A stretch of DNA of 64,000 nt. Source: Protea cynaroides. Taxonomy: Eukaryota > Streptophyta > Magnoliopsida > Proteales > Proteaceae. Shown here piece by piece: positions 44,458 through 56,722 of the stretch. The notes beneath the pieces are model-generated. The model worked only from the letters and a program-made list of their open reading frames with translations. It did not search any database and was not told the DNA's origin. Positions within the stretch are counted from its first letter, which is position 1. Each line of letters opens with the position of its first letter. A program made the translations under genes and the position numbers. Where the stretch lies: positions 2,294,001-2,358,000 of the forward strand of contig CM053267.1 of assembly GCA_028583415.1 (NCBI GenBank). Reading direction: 5' to 3'.

Positions 44458-46821
44458 TGTAAGACCCGCACGCCACGAACCCGGCCTAACCTTATATTTT
44501 GGGTCGGGACCCGTCTACATATCATGGTCGAGCCAAGTGGACCAAGTGTGTGAAGAAAAAAACAAGACCGAATATGAAAATTTACTCAAAAATAGTCAAA
44601 ATGAGGGTAGGGTCGTAGGTTTTAACAGACAGGTCCGACCCTCCCATCGACCCTCCCATCGACCCTCAACCAGGGGTCGTAGAGGGTCTATGAATTGTCC
44701 GACCCTCCCATCGACCCTCCCATCGACCCTCCCATCGACCTTCAGTACTCGGGAAAAATAGCACGAACTGAAAATTAGGAAACCTTCCTAATTTCAATTG
44801 GAACCTTTCCTAAACTCAAAGGGACTTATTTTGGGAGGTTTTACTCTATAAATAGGACGTCCCTAAGCCTCTTTCACTCCTTTTACAACCCTAATTGGAT
44901 TGAGAGAAAGAGAATATAAGGAAGAGAAGAAGAGAAGGAAAACTTAAAGAAAAGGCTAAGGAAGAAGAGAAAATATAGAAGAACTCTGAATCTCAGCAAA
45001 CCTAAGGTATGAATACATTCCCCATGATTTATTTAAGACTTTAGAATGGTTTATGAAGAGGGTATGACTTAGAAGAATTCCAAATCATCCATCCATGGTT
45101 TCGTTTCAATGGAAACCATGGAGGAGATCATTAAAACGATGTAGGTGAATAAAGTATAGTTCTAAACCATAGAACATGTATAGAATGGATTGTGGAAGTA
45201 AGCCATAGGACCCAACCATGAAAGAGAGAACGAAATCTGATATTTTAGACTCAAACCATGGTCGATGGCAGATCCGACCCTAGCATCGACCCTCAGTGTT
45301 TGGGAAGTTCAGATTAGGGGGAGGGTCGCACCCAGGGTCGATCATGACTCCGACCCTACCTCTGACCCTCAGTTAACAGTAAGTTTGAAAAATTAGAATA
45401 AAATCTATTAAATTCTATCGACTTTGTTAGGTCTTCTAGCAATACATTAACAATATAAAGGTGATTCTTAAAGCTTGAAAGAGGATCTACTAGCAAGCTA
45501 AAGTGAGGGAACAAGACCTAAACTAATTGGTTAATAATAAATTATTTTTATTTCTTGAGTCCGATGCCATGAATGATTTTATGCGTGTATGATTGTTATG
45601 TGCATTCAACATGTCATCTAATATTTCTATTATTACTGTTCATGCATATTTAAATTTATTGATTATAACATGATGATGTTGATGATGGTAGGACTAGGCA
45701 TGTGAATGTTTGTGTTTGGCTGGTATACATGGTGCGGGTAGGGATGGTATCAACCGATACTTCAATGCCGTTCTCATCGGGGTATATTGTGCCATGGTCT
45801 ATTCAAGTCATGTCCACTAAGCAAGTGTTAGTGTGCTTGATGCGAGTGGAGCCTCAGGGGGAGGACATGGGATTGTGGTTCAGTCTGGTCACCAGACTCT
45901 AGCTCTCTCTCTACTCAAGTCTTGTCCACTAACATCGTCGTATCGTCATTACCTTAGCGGAACTAATATGTCGTAGGGCATCAGGGGGGGACGTGGCATT
46001 GTGGTTCAGCCTGGTCAACAGACCCTAGCTCTTTCCCTATGGATGTATTGAGGGATGTTGGGGTGAGGCCTTGGATACATTGTTTGACATTAGGGTTGGT
46101 TAGTTGCGAGCCCAGTTTGTAAGCCCTCGCCAACAGGGGCTTACGTGTTGGTATGGGCAATCGGTACAACCATGCCGTTTTCATGGGGTGTATATTGTCC
46201 ATGGTGGGTGCATGTGGGGCGACGGTGCCGTTTTCATTGGGCATTTCCACACACTCGTGTATAGAGGTGCGACGGCCACCTATCCTTTCTATAGCACATT
46301 GCAAACTTATATACCAGACCATATGAATTGAATGCATGCATATGTATTGTTGCATTGTTTTGTTTTCTCACTGAGCTCAAGTTGGAGAGCTGACCCTCGT
46401 GCGCACAATTCTTTTAGTTTCTGATGTTGCAGGTATTATGATTGAAGATTATGTCGACACGCCAAAATATGAACATGTGGCGATTATGATGAGCAAGCTG
46501 TGGAGGACGAACATGGTTCGTTAAGTGAGCGTTTCAGTGGTGGACACGCGTAGTGTTTAGTTTACGTATTTGGATATTGTAATATGTATTAAATTATGCT
46601 TTGGTTACTTTGAAATAAATGGAATATCAATTATTTATCATGATTAGACCTCAGTTCATTATCTGTAAGACTTTCGCTATTTATTTTATTACCTCTGATT
46701 AATGTGGAATGTGTTTTGGTTTATCATATGTGGGATAGTCTATTGTGAGATCCTGGTTGAACCGTTGGTTTATTGACAGTTCATCACACCGTTCCGAATG
46801 GTGCAGAATTGGGGTGTGACA
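44458..46821 (+). mobile_element. P5 5' LTR
   Basis: 2364 bp. TATAAATA at 44847-44854; leader ends with donor-like CCTAAG|GTATGA near 45007 instead of CTTCTCAG. Boxes of the form ATGCCGTTxTCAT near 45766, 46170 and 46225. The micro-ORF region near 46440-46550 has the 1-bp deletion typical of P1/P5. Confidence 0.95.
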
Positions 46822-46824
46822 ACT

Positions 46825-46836
46825 TGGTATCAGAGC
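46825..46836 (+). other. P5 primer-binding site
   Basis: TGGTATCAGAGC three bases after the LTR end, as in P2. Confidence 0.95.
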
Positions 46837-47560
46837 TCTCGTAGGCCTTACCCATTAAACCTGAATACTTCCACTGGAGTCCATGAACTGAGTTAGGATA
46901 AATAAAAAGCTTTAATACAAACAAACCATAAGCACCTGTGTTGGTTGAGACAGAACTTAAACAAGACAATAATGTACATATTAAAGGTGAAATCATATAT
47001 ATACACTCAAACAGAAAGAGAAGATCAAAATTCATCTTAATAAACAAATTATATAGGGTATTATCTATAAGTTCGGTAATTATCCGAGTATACAAAGGAT
47101 ATAGTACTGTAGCAAGAAGGGAGCTTCTGTAAAGCAGAAAATTGAATACCGAGTTGGTATTCACAAGATGTGAAACTCGACGTAGGGCAGAGGAAGAGGG
47201 AAAATGGCTAGTAATGCCAAAACCCTATAGAGATAAAGGAAAAGATCTTGGGCTGAATGCGACAGAGATAGGAGAACAATGGCCATACATTAAGAATGAG
47301 AGTAACTATACTCCTGGGTGACATGGAGACTCAGGGTGAGATCCACCACAAGCTGATCCATTACCCTCTAAGCTTTAAGAAGAGGTTGCAACTTGACCCC
47401 ACCACTATCAGGGTCAAGAATGGATAATGAGAACTCACCTGAGCAGATGCTAGATAATGATAATCAGATTAGAGCGAATCAAAGGAGGTGAACAACCAGA
47501 CCACTCCAGCCAATCACCTGGACTATTAAGTACCTTGGTTATGGTTGTAATAAACTTGGC
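46837..47560. other. P5 leader, non-coding
   Basis: Shared with P1 and P4. A minus-strand frame of 126 codons (46784-47164) overlaps the primer site and is not kept in P1 or P4. I see no gene. Confidence 0.55.
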
Positions 47561-47940
47561 CCAATAAAGATACAAGAGCAACAACAGATGAGACCGACTA
47601 TGCAAGTTGCTATGTGAATTACTACCCCAGTTGCCGATGCCACATCAACACCTTTGAGTCAAACCAAGTACGGTACCAATTGGTAGCAACACTGTACACC
47701 AACACATGTTAGCTATAACACAGTGTCTACCACACAGCAAGTCCCAGTAATGCACACCTCAGTGCAGAAGTTTGGTGCACAACAAGCAGTGTATCAAGGT
47801 GGTTACCCTTATCAGCCACCGATATATGGGACAATTGCATCATGGCAGAATGATCCAACAGGGATTGAAGAATATTTTTTGAAGATGAAGCCTCAAACTA
47901 TTTCAGCAAAGGATTTAATCTATTGTAGCCATATATCTAG
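47561..47940 (+). pseudogene. P5 gag N-terminal remnant
   Basis: Readable as S-T-T-Q-Q-V-P-V-M-H-T, F-G-A-Q-Q-A-V-Y-Q-G-G-Y-P-Y-Q-P-P-I-Y-G and Y-F-L-K-M-K-P-Q-T-I-S-A-K-D, then a stop at the same place as in P1 and P4. Best preserved of the three. The CA core and zinc knuckle are absent. Confidence 0.7.
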
Positions 47941-49080
47941 ATAGGTTTATATAGGATGCGGTGCATTATTGATTTACTCTTATGATTATAGAGGATGCAC
48001 ATACCAGATTTTAATTTCTCGGGCCTTGACAGGATACCTTCTTGATTTAACTTGTCAATTGGAATTATGGATATTGCTTCTTTAGTATTAGTCTTGATTA
48101 TACCAATCTGAACCATTCTCATAATAGACAACATGAACAGAGATATGAACTGAATGAACAGTTAAATGTTTAATCATGTTGAGCATACATCTACTGATTT
48201 ATACTTGATTTACCGATGTACGAAATCTTTCTCCAGATTTACTCCTGTAGTGCCTTGACTAATGGCATTATATATTCGATAGAACCTATAACCATGAGGT
48301 TAAGAATTGTAAAATCTCTATTGCATGTATTTGGACCACCGTGCAACTTAATGATCTTTTGATGCCGATTGGATTACCACAGATTTACTCCTGATTCTTT
48401 AAACCTAGGTTCACTAGATAAAGCAAGTGTTTGTCATTATGCTAAATCGACGGAAGGAAGTGAATCACTTTTGGATGAACATTTTGATTTATACACTCCC
48501 TGACCTTTGATGATAAAAATGTTTAGTGATAATGGAATTATTGGAAGAAAGATGATTGGATTCAGATTAAATGCTATGACCAATGAACCTCAGATGAAGT
48601 AATGGAGGATCTATTTTGAGATTACTGAATTGATGGATATGAGCCATGTCTATAAAAGAGTGCATGAGAAAAAAAAAATGAAAACTATCCAGAGTAACTA
48701 GGAAAGAGTAGATAGCACTCAAGTAAAGTTAAAGATGGTTATATTGATATAAATTTCGACAAAGCAGAAGATTTCTAAAGGCAAATCTAAGAGTAGATAC
48801 AAGGATAAAGTCAAAAATCATGGCATTGATAGTATTCCGATTAGTACAAGTAATACTGAGTTACGCCCAATGTTAAAGGAAATGATTAAGCAAAGACCAA
48901 GACAGTTTGGCAGAATTAATGAAATTTTGAGCATATTCCCTAATGCTTAGACTTGGGATATGTAATGAGTAAATAGTCAGAAGATGCTTTTTGAGATATA
49001 TAATATAATGATAAAAGGAGGTGTAAGCTAATGAGCTCTTTGGGATATATGAGATTTCAAGTAATAGTCTTTAAAAAACT
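47941..49080. other. P5 spacer shared with P1, no coding recognised
   Basis: Same non-coding sequence as 19831-21060 in P1. Nothing further recognised. Confidence 0.5.
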
Positions 49081-50779
49081 AAGAGTTGAACATGAGGATA
49101 AGGAGATGGTTAGGAATACTTGAAGGATTAAGACTGTGATATTCAATGTCACCCGAGCAAGGCTAATGTAGTAGCTAAGGCCTTAAGCAAAAAGGGAATT
49201 ATGAGGTCTGAAGAAGGACCGAGTATAATTGTTGCCTTATGTTCTGCAGCAACAGATTCAGATTTGGAAAAAGAGTAACATATAATAGAAGCTAGGGATG
49301 ATCCAATTAAGCGAGAACTTATGGATGAACTTATGGAGCAATAATTCCTCGCTTGCGTTCAGTACATTAAAGATCATCTCTGAATTAATGGATGAAGTAA
49401 AAGTAGCAATTTTGTTAGATCTGTATATAAGAACAATGCAAGGAGATTTGGAGAAAGGAAAACCAAACCTGAATTATTTTGGATGCGGAGACGGTACTCA
49501 GATACACTGGTAGATTCTGAATACCTGAAGATAAAGATTTCGATGTCAGGAAGAGGATAATGATAAGAGCCCAATGTACTCAATATTCAGGACATCCTGG
49601 AGTACCAATATGTATCATGAGCTGAAGAGATTGTATTGGTAAAGAGGAATGATAACAAAGGTGGTGTAGTGCGTGTTCCAGTGTCTGGATTATCAGCAAG
49701 TAAAGGCTGAAAGACAAAGACCAACATGTCTTACTATAATAACTATCGGAGCCAGTCTGAAAGTGGAACTGCATTACAATGAACTATGTCACCGGTATGC
49801 CACTGATCGGTTGATGCAGTTTGAGTGATTGTTGATCGCATTACGAAGATAGCTTATTCCATTACGATACAACCTCGGTATGCTTTGGAGTGGCTAACTA
49901 AGCTATATATGGATAGTATTGTCAGATTGAATGGTATGCATGAGAGCTTAGTGTCGGCCAGAAGCTCATGCTTTATCTTGAAGTTTTGGAAGGATTTATA
50001 GGAAACAATGGGAAGAAAGTTGAAGTTTAGTACCGCATTTTATCTTAAACCGACGGATAGTCGGGGCGGACTATACCAATCCTATGAGATATGCCCCGAG
50101 TTTATGAAATTGATTTCAAGGAACTTGAGTTGAGAAGTTACCATGAATTGAAGTTGCTATTAAGCTACCATGTAAATGTCGACTATCAAGCATGGTACGG
50201 TAGAAATGTCAAATTCCTTTATTTTGGAATAAAGTTGGCGAATGAAGAATTTTGGAAACCTAAGTCTAATGAAGAAAACTATTGAGTGACAAACAAGATC
50301 AAAGAAAAGGGGCAGGATAGCTCAAGTTGTCAGAATAGACACCAAGATCTTGAGTTCGTCATAAGTGACAAAGTGTTCTTGAAGGGAAAGTTATATTCTA
50401 TATATGTGTTGAATCTTATAAACTTTGGAGAGAAGTAGAAAAGTTGCATATCAATTAGCATTATCGCTATCCCTGTCTAGTGTGCATGATGTATTCCGTG
50501 TGTCTCTATTGAAGAAGTACATTGGAGATCCATATCAAAGGTATTGACCACGGAATCACTGGATTAGATAGAATGTTTAACTATTGAAGTGGTACCAGCC
50601 TAGTTCACTATTGGGAAGGTACAATGTTTCCAAAGCTGGGATAATTATTATATGAAGGTAACCTGGCAAAGACAAGACGTGGAGAAGAGTGCATAGGAGG
50701 AAGAAGATGCAATGCGGAAATAGAATTCCCACTTATTGACTCCAAAGTAAATTCAAATTTTGAGGACAAAATTTATTTT
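49081..50779 (+). pseudogene. P5 pol remnant: RNase H end, integrase, chromodomain
   Basis: Begins with D-C-D-I-Q-C-H-P-S-K-A-N-V-V-A-K-A-L-S, then the tether L-K-I-I-S-E-L-M-D-E-V-K-V-A-I-L, integrase zinc-binding region near 49560-49730, a decayed D-D-E core, Y-E-I-D-F-K-E-L-E near 50100, and chromodomain text up to the purine tract. Closely matches M3 pol, so P5 and M3 are one lineage. Many stops. Confidence 0.8.
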
Positions 50780-50850
50780 AAGGATGGGGGAGTTGTAAGA
50801 TCCGTACTTTTAAATTTCGAGGACGAAATTTCTTTTAAGGGTGGTGGAGT
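50780..50850 (+). other. P5 doubled polypurine tract with LTR start between
   Basis: AAGGATGGGGGAGT (50780-50793), then TGTAAGATCCGTACTTT (a bare LTR start), AAATTTCGAGGACGAAATTTC, and a second tract AAGGGTGGTGGAGT just before the LTR. M3 has the same order. Confidence 0.8.
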
Positions 50851-53218
50851 TGTAAGACCCGCACGCCACGAACCCGGCCTAACCTTATATTGTGTGTCGG
50901 GACCCGTCTACATATCATGGTCGAGCCAAGTGGACCAAGTGTGTGAAGAAAAAAACAAGACCCAATATGAAAATTTACTCAAAAACAGTCAAAACGAGGG
51001 TAGGGTCACAGGTTTTAACAGACAGGTCCAACCCTCCCATCGACTCTCCCATCGACCCTCAACCAGGGGTCGCAGAGGGTCTATGAATTGTCCGACCCTC
51101 CCATCGACCCTCCCATCGACCCTCAGTACTCGGGAAAAACAGCACGAACCAAAAATTAGGAAACCTTCCTAATTTCAATTGGAACCTTTCCTAAACTCAA
51201 TGGGACTTATTTTGGAAGGTTTTACTCTATAAATAGGACGTCCCTAAGCCTCTTTCACTCCTTTTACAACCCTAATTGGATTGAGAGAAAGAGAAGAGAA
51301 GGAAGAGAAGAAGAGAAGGAAAACTTGAAGAAAAGGCTAAGGAAGAAGAGGAAATTCAGAGGAACTCTGAATCTCAGCAAACCTAAGGTATGAATACATT
51401 CCCCATGATTTATTTAAGACTTTAGAATGGTTTATGAAGAGGGTATGACTTAGAAGAAACCCAAATCATCCATCCATGGTTTCGTTTCAATGGAAACCAT
51501 GGAGGAGATCATTAAAACCATGTAGGTGAATAAAGTATAGTTCTAAACCATAGAACATGTATAGAATGGATTGTGGAAGTAAGCCATAGGACCAACCATG
51601 AAAGAGAGAACGAAATCTGATATTTTAGACTCAAACCATGGAGGGTCGCACCTAGGGTCGATGGCAGATTCGACCCTAGCATCGACCCTCAGTGTTCGGG
51701 AAGTTCAGATTAGGGGGAGGGTCGCACCCAAGGTCGATCATGACTCTGACCCTACCTCTGACCCTCAGTTAACAGTAAGTTAGAAAAATTGGAATAAAAT
51801 CTAATAAAATTCTATCGATTTTGTTAGGTCTTCTAGCAATATATTAACAATATAAAGGTGATTCTTAAAGCTTGAAAGAGGATCTCCTAGCAAGCTAAGG
51901 TGAGGGAACAAGACCTAAACTAATTGGTTAATAATAAATTGTTTTTATTTCTTGAGTCCGATGCCATGAATGATTTTATGCGTGTATGATTGTTATGTGC
52001 ATTCAACATGTCATCTAATATTTCTATTATTACTGTTTCAGCATATTTAAATTTATTGATTATAACATGATGATGTTGATGATGGTAGGAATAGGCATGT
52101 GAATGTTTGTGTTTGGCTGGTGTGCATGGTGCGGGTAGGGATGGTATCAACCGGTACTTCGATGCCGTTCTCATCGGGGTATATTGTGCCATGGTCTATT
52201 CAAGTCATGTCCACTAAGCAAGTGTTAGTGTTGATGCGAGTGGAGCATCAGGGGGAGGACGTGGCATTGTGGTTCATCCTGGTCACCAGACTCTAGCTCT
52301 ATCTCTACTCAAGTCTTGTCCACTAATATCGTTGTATCGCCATTACCTTAGCAGAACTAATATGTCGTAGGACATCAGGGGGGGACATGGCATTGTGGTT
52401 CAGCCTGGTCACCAGACCCTAGCTCTATCCCTATGGATGTATTGAGGGATGCTGGGGTGAGGCCTTGGATACATTGTTTGACATTAGGGTTGGTTAGTTG
52501 TGAGCCCAGTTTGTAAGCCCTCGCCAACAGGGGCTTACGTGTTGGTATGGGCAACCGGTACAGCCATGCCATTTTCATGGGGTGTATATTTTCCATGGTG
52601 GGTGCATGTGGGGCGACGGTGCCGTTTTCATTGGGCGTTTCCACACACTCGTGTATAGAGGTGCGGCGGCCACCTATCCTTTCTATAGCACATTGCAAAC
52701 TTATATACCAGACCAAAGATATGAATTGAATGCATGCATATGTATTGTTGCATTGTTTTGTTTTCTCACTGAGCTCAAGTTGGAGAGCTGACCCTCGTGT
52801 GCACAATTCTTTTAGTTTCTGGTGTTGCAGGTATTATGATTGAAGATTATGTCGACACGCCAACATATGAACATGTGGCGGTTATGATGAGCAAGCTGTG
52901 GAGGACGAACATGGTTCGTTAAGTGAGCGTTTCAGCGGTGGACATGCGTAGTGTTTAGTTTACATATTTGGATATTGTAATATGTATTAAATTATGTTTT
53001 GGTTACTTGAAAATAAATGGAATATCAATTATTTATCATGATTAGACCTCAGTTCATATCTGTAAGACTTTCGCTATTTATTTTATTACCTCTAATTAAT
53101 GTGGAATGTGTTTTGGTTTATCATATGTGGGATAGCCTATTGTGAGATCCTGGTTGAACCGTTGGTTTATTGACGGTTCATCACACCGTTCCGAATGGTG
53201 CGGAATTGGGGTGTGACA
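50851..53218 (+). mobile_element. P5 3' LTR
   Basis: 2368 bp, TGTAAGACCCGCACGCC to GTGTGACA, then GTCGC. Very similar to the 5' LTR over its length. Micro-ORF decayed as in the 5' copy. Confidence 0.95.
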
Positions 53219-54730
53219 GTCGCACCCAAGGTCGATCATGACTCCGACCCTATCTCCGACCCTCAGTTAACAGCATGGTTTTAAATTTGGAATTAATTCT
53301 AATTAAATTCAATCGACTTTGTTAGGTCTTCTAGCAATATAATATCAATATAAAGGTGATTCTTAAAGCTTGAAAGAGGATCTACTAGCAAGCTAAGTTG
53401 AGGGAACAAGACCTATACTTATTGGTTAATAACAAACTGTTTTTATTTCTTGAGTTCAATACCATGATTGTGATATGTGTGTGTGCTTGTAATGTGCATT
53501 CAACATGTCATCCAATATTTCTATTATTACTATTCATGCATATTTAAATTTATTGATTATAACATGATGATGTTGATGATGGTAGGAATAGGCATGTGAA
53601 TGTTTGTGTTTGGCTGGTGTGCATGGTGCGGGTAGGGATGGTATCAACCGGTACTTCGATGCCGTTCTCATCGGGGTATATTGTGCCATGGTCTATTCAA
53701 GTCATGTCCACTAAGCAAGTGTTAGTGTTGATGCGAGTGGAGCATCAGGGGGAGGACGTGGCATTGTGGTTCAGCCTGGTCACCAGACTCTAGCTCTATC
53801 TCTACTCAAGTCTTGTCCACTAACATCGTCGTATCGCCATTACCTTAGCGGAATTAATATGTCGTAGGGCATCAGGGGGGGGGGGACGTGGCATTGTGGT
53901 TTAGCCTGGTCACCAGACCCTAGCTCTATCTCTATGGATGTATTGAGGGATGTTGGGGTGAGGCCTTGGATACATCGTTTGAAATTAGGGTTGGTTAGTT
54001 GTGAGCCCACTTTGCAAGCCCTCGCCAACAGGGGCTTACGTGTTGGTATGGGCAACCGGTGCAGCCATGCCGTTTTCATGGGGTGTATATTGTCCATGAT
54101 GGGTGCATGTGGGGCGACAGTGCCATTTTCATTGGGCGTTTCCACATATTCGTGTATAGAGGTGCGGTGGCCACCTATCCTTTCTATAGCACATTGCAAA
54201 CTTTAAACCAGACCAAAGATATGAATTGATTGCATGCATATGTATTGTTGCATTATTTTGTTTGCTCACTGAGCCGTGATGTGTGCTCACCCTTTCGAAT
54301 TCGAATACTTTTAGTTGATGATGCAGGTACAACCGTTGAAGATTATATGAACGCTCCTGTGTACGGGCATGTGGCGACAATGGAAGCTGAAGACTTAGTG
54401 GATATGCATGACTCCTCATGCGAGTGCAACTCATGCGTATTCGATTAGATTTTGTTTAGATTTTATTAAAGACATGTAATTGATATTTATTTAATTATGT
54501 CTCAGTTGATTTAACAATAATTTGATATTTATTCATGGTTATCACAGTTAGATTCTCAGTTCATTATCTATAAGACTTCTGCTATTTCTTTATTTTGTTA
54601 CCTCTGATTAATGTAGAATGTGTTTTGGTTTATCATATGTGGGATAGCCTATTGTGAGATCCTGGTTGAACCATTGGTTTATTGACGGTTCATCACACCA
54701 TTTTGGTTGGAGCAGAATTGGGGTGTGACA
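53219..54730 (+). mobile_element. P4 5' LTR, right fragment
   Basis: Continues the LTR cut by P5, from the duplicated GTCGC to GTGTGACA. It has a G9 run near 53877 and keeps an intact micro-ORF, unlike P5. Confidence 0.93.
54347..54448 (+). CDS. LTR micro-ORF, 33 codons, P4 5' LTR
   Basis: Intact: acceptor GATGATGCAG|GT, in-frame T-V-E-D-Y, ATG, 33 codons, ending S-S-C-E-C-N-S-C-V-F-D, TAG. The upstream frame stays open for about 39 more codons without an ATG, so initiation at this ATG is the simplest reading. Same sequence family as P2 3' LTR but with M-N-A-P-V-Y-G-H body. Confidence 0.55.
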   Translation: MNAPVYGHVATMEAEDLVDMHDSSCECNSCVFD

Positions 54731-54733
54731 ACT

Positions 54734-54745
54734 TGGTATCAGAGC
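54734..54745 (+). other. P4 primer-binding site
   Basis: TGGTATCAGAGC three bases after the LTR end. Confidence 0.95.
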
Positions 54746-56207
54746 TCTCGTAGGCCTTACCCATTAAACCTGAATACTACCACTGGAGTCCATGAACTGA
54801 GTTAGGATAAGTTAAAAGCTTTAATACAAACAAACCATATGCACCTGTGTTGGTTGAGACAGAAATTAAACAAGACGATAATGTACATATATAAGGTGGA
54901 ACCATATATATACACTCAAACAGAAAGAGAAGACCAAAAAAAGAATTATCCTAATAAATAAATAATATAGGGTATTATCTATAAGTTGGGTAGTTATCCA
55001 AGTATACAAGGATATAGTACAGTAGCAAGAAGGGAGCTTCTGTAAAGCAGAAAAGTGAATACCGAGTTGGTACTCACGAGATGTGAAACTCGATGTATGA
55101 CAAAGGAAGGAGAAAATAACTAGTAATGCCTAATTCCCTGCAAAGGTAAAGGGAAAGATCTCGGGCCGAATCCAACAGAGATAGGAGAATAACGGCCCTA
55201 CATTAAGAATAAGAGTAACTACAAGAAGATAAAGCTATACCCCTGGGTGACATGGAGACTCAGAGTGAAATCCACTATACGCTGATCCATTACCCGCTGA
55301 GCATTAAGATGAGGTTACAACTTGACCCCACCACTATCTGGGTCGAGAACGGATAATGAAAACTCATCTGAGTTGGTAATCAGATTAGAGCAAACAAGAG
55401 GAAGTGAACAACCAGGCCACTCCAGCCAACCACCTGGACTACCAATTACCTTGGTCACGGTTGTCATAAACTTGACCCAATAAAATACAAGAGCAACAAT
55501 AGATGAGACCGACTATGCAAGTTGCTATGTAAATCACTACCCAAGTTGTTGATGCTACATCAACACCTCCGGGTCAAACCAAGTACGGTACCAATTGGTA
55601 GCATCACTGTAACACAGTGCCTACCACACAGCAAGTCCCAGTAATGCACACCCCAGTGCAGAAGTTTGGTGCACAACAAGTAGTATATCAAGGTAGTTAA
55701 CCTTATCAGCTACCGATGTATGGGATAGTTGCATCACGACAGAATGATCCGACAAGGATTGAAGAATGTCTTCTGAAGATGATACCTCAGACATTTTCAG
55801 CAAAGGATCAAATCTATTATGGCCATATATCTAGATAGGTTTATATAGGATGCAGTGCAATTATTGATTTACTCTTATGATTATAGAGGATGCACATACT
55901 AGATTTTAATTTCTCGAACCTTGACAGGATACCTTCTTGATTTAACCAGTCAATTGGAGTTATAGATATTGTTTCTTTAGTATTAGTCTTGATTATACCA
56001 ATCTGAACCATTCTCATGATTGACAACATGATCAGAGATATGAACTGAATGAATAGTTAAATGTTTAATCGTGTTGGGCGTACATCTTATGATTTATACC
56101 AGATTAATTGATGTATGAAATCTTTCTCCTGATTTATACCTGATTTACTGATGTATGAAAGCTTCTCCAGATTTACTTTTGTAGTGCCTTGACCAATGGC
56201 ATTATAT
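54746..56207. other. P4 leader with truncated gag remnant
   Basis: Matches the P1/P5 leader and the gag remnant (F-G-A-Q-Q ... Q-P, near 55620-55830), then part of the shared spacer. A short tandem duplication of a GATTTATACCxGATTxA-type unit lies at about 56090-56170. It stops abruptly at the fusion near 56210. Confidence 0.6.
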
Positions 56208-56722
56208 ACTCGGGAAAAATGGATGATTTCCCAGGGTCGGATACCCATCGACCCCCACCATCGACCCTGCTTAGAAAAGATAGTATTTTTCACTGAATGA
56301 TCTGAAAATTTTGAAAATACCATTGGTTAGTGTATCCAAATATGAGGATGAAGTATATATTGATTGCCTCACGTGTTCTATGACTTTTCAGACACTACAC
56401 CACCAGAATAGGAAAAGGCTGGGCGAAGAGGGAACAGACGCGGACGTAACCAAATCCCACCACCACCATCGGTAGATGAAACCAGTCATGAAATTCCTGA
56501 AGTACCAGAGAATCCAAACGTGGCACCGCCAGGAGTGAATGGTCAGAAAAATCCTACAAACTTGCCAGCCCCACCTATAGATTTAGTTACAGTTGTAATG
56601 AACTTGGCACAACAACTGCAACAAATACAACAGGTGCAAACTAATATGCAAGCTGCCATAGGAGTGGTTTTTCCAGCGGCACATACGACACAGATGCTAG
56701 CAAGACAGGCAAGCACAATACC
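56208..56722 (+). pseudogene. P4 second gag start, P2-like, cut by P6
   Basis: From CTCGGGAAAAATGG on, the sequence is the pre-gag region of P2/P6 type: GGGTCG motifs, acceptor CTATGACTTTTCAG, then gag N-terminus with Arg-rich start, a Pro run, and L-V-T-V-V-M-N-L-A-Q-Q-L-Q-Q. Open in one frame from about 56400 to the P6 insertion. So P4 carries a decayed gag followed by a better one. Confidence 0.7.

Larger units (their letters stand above)
44458..53218 (+). mobile_element. P5, complete non-autonomous chromovirus (8.8 kb)
   Basis: Both LTRs, primer site and purine tract present; target duplication GTCGC (44453-44457 and 53219-53223). The internal region has a gag remnant, the shared spacer and a decayed pol that begins at the end of RNase H, so protease and RT are missing. 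LTRs look very similar to one another. Confidence 0.95.

Noticed and set aside
45702..45902. Frame starting at GTG with N-V-C-V-W-L-V, recurring at 52099 and 53596
   Set aside because: No ATG, sits in the putative LTR intron, not kept in P2 or P6 LTRs.
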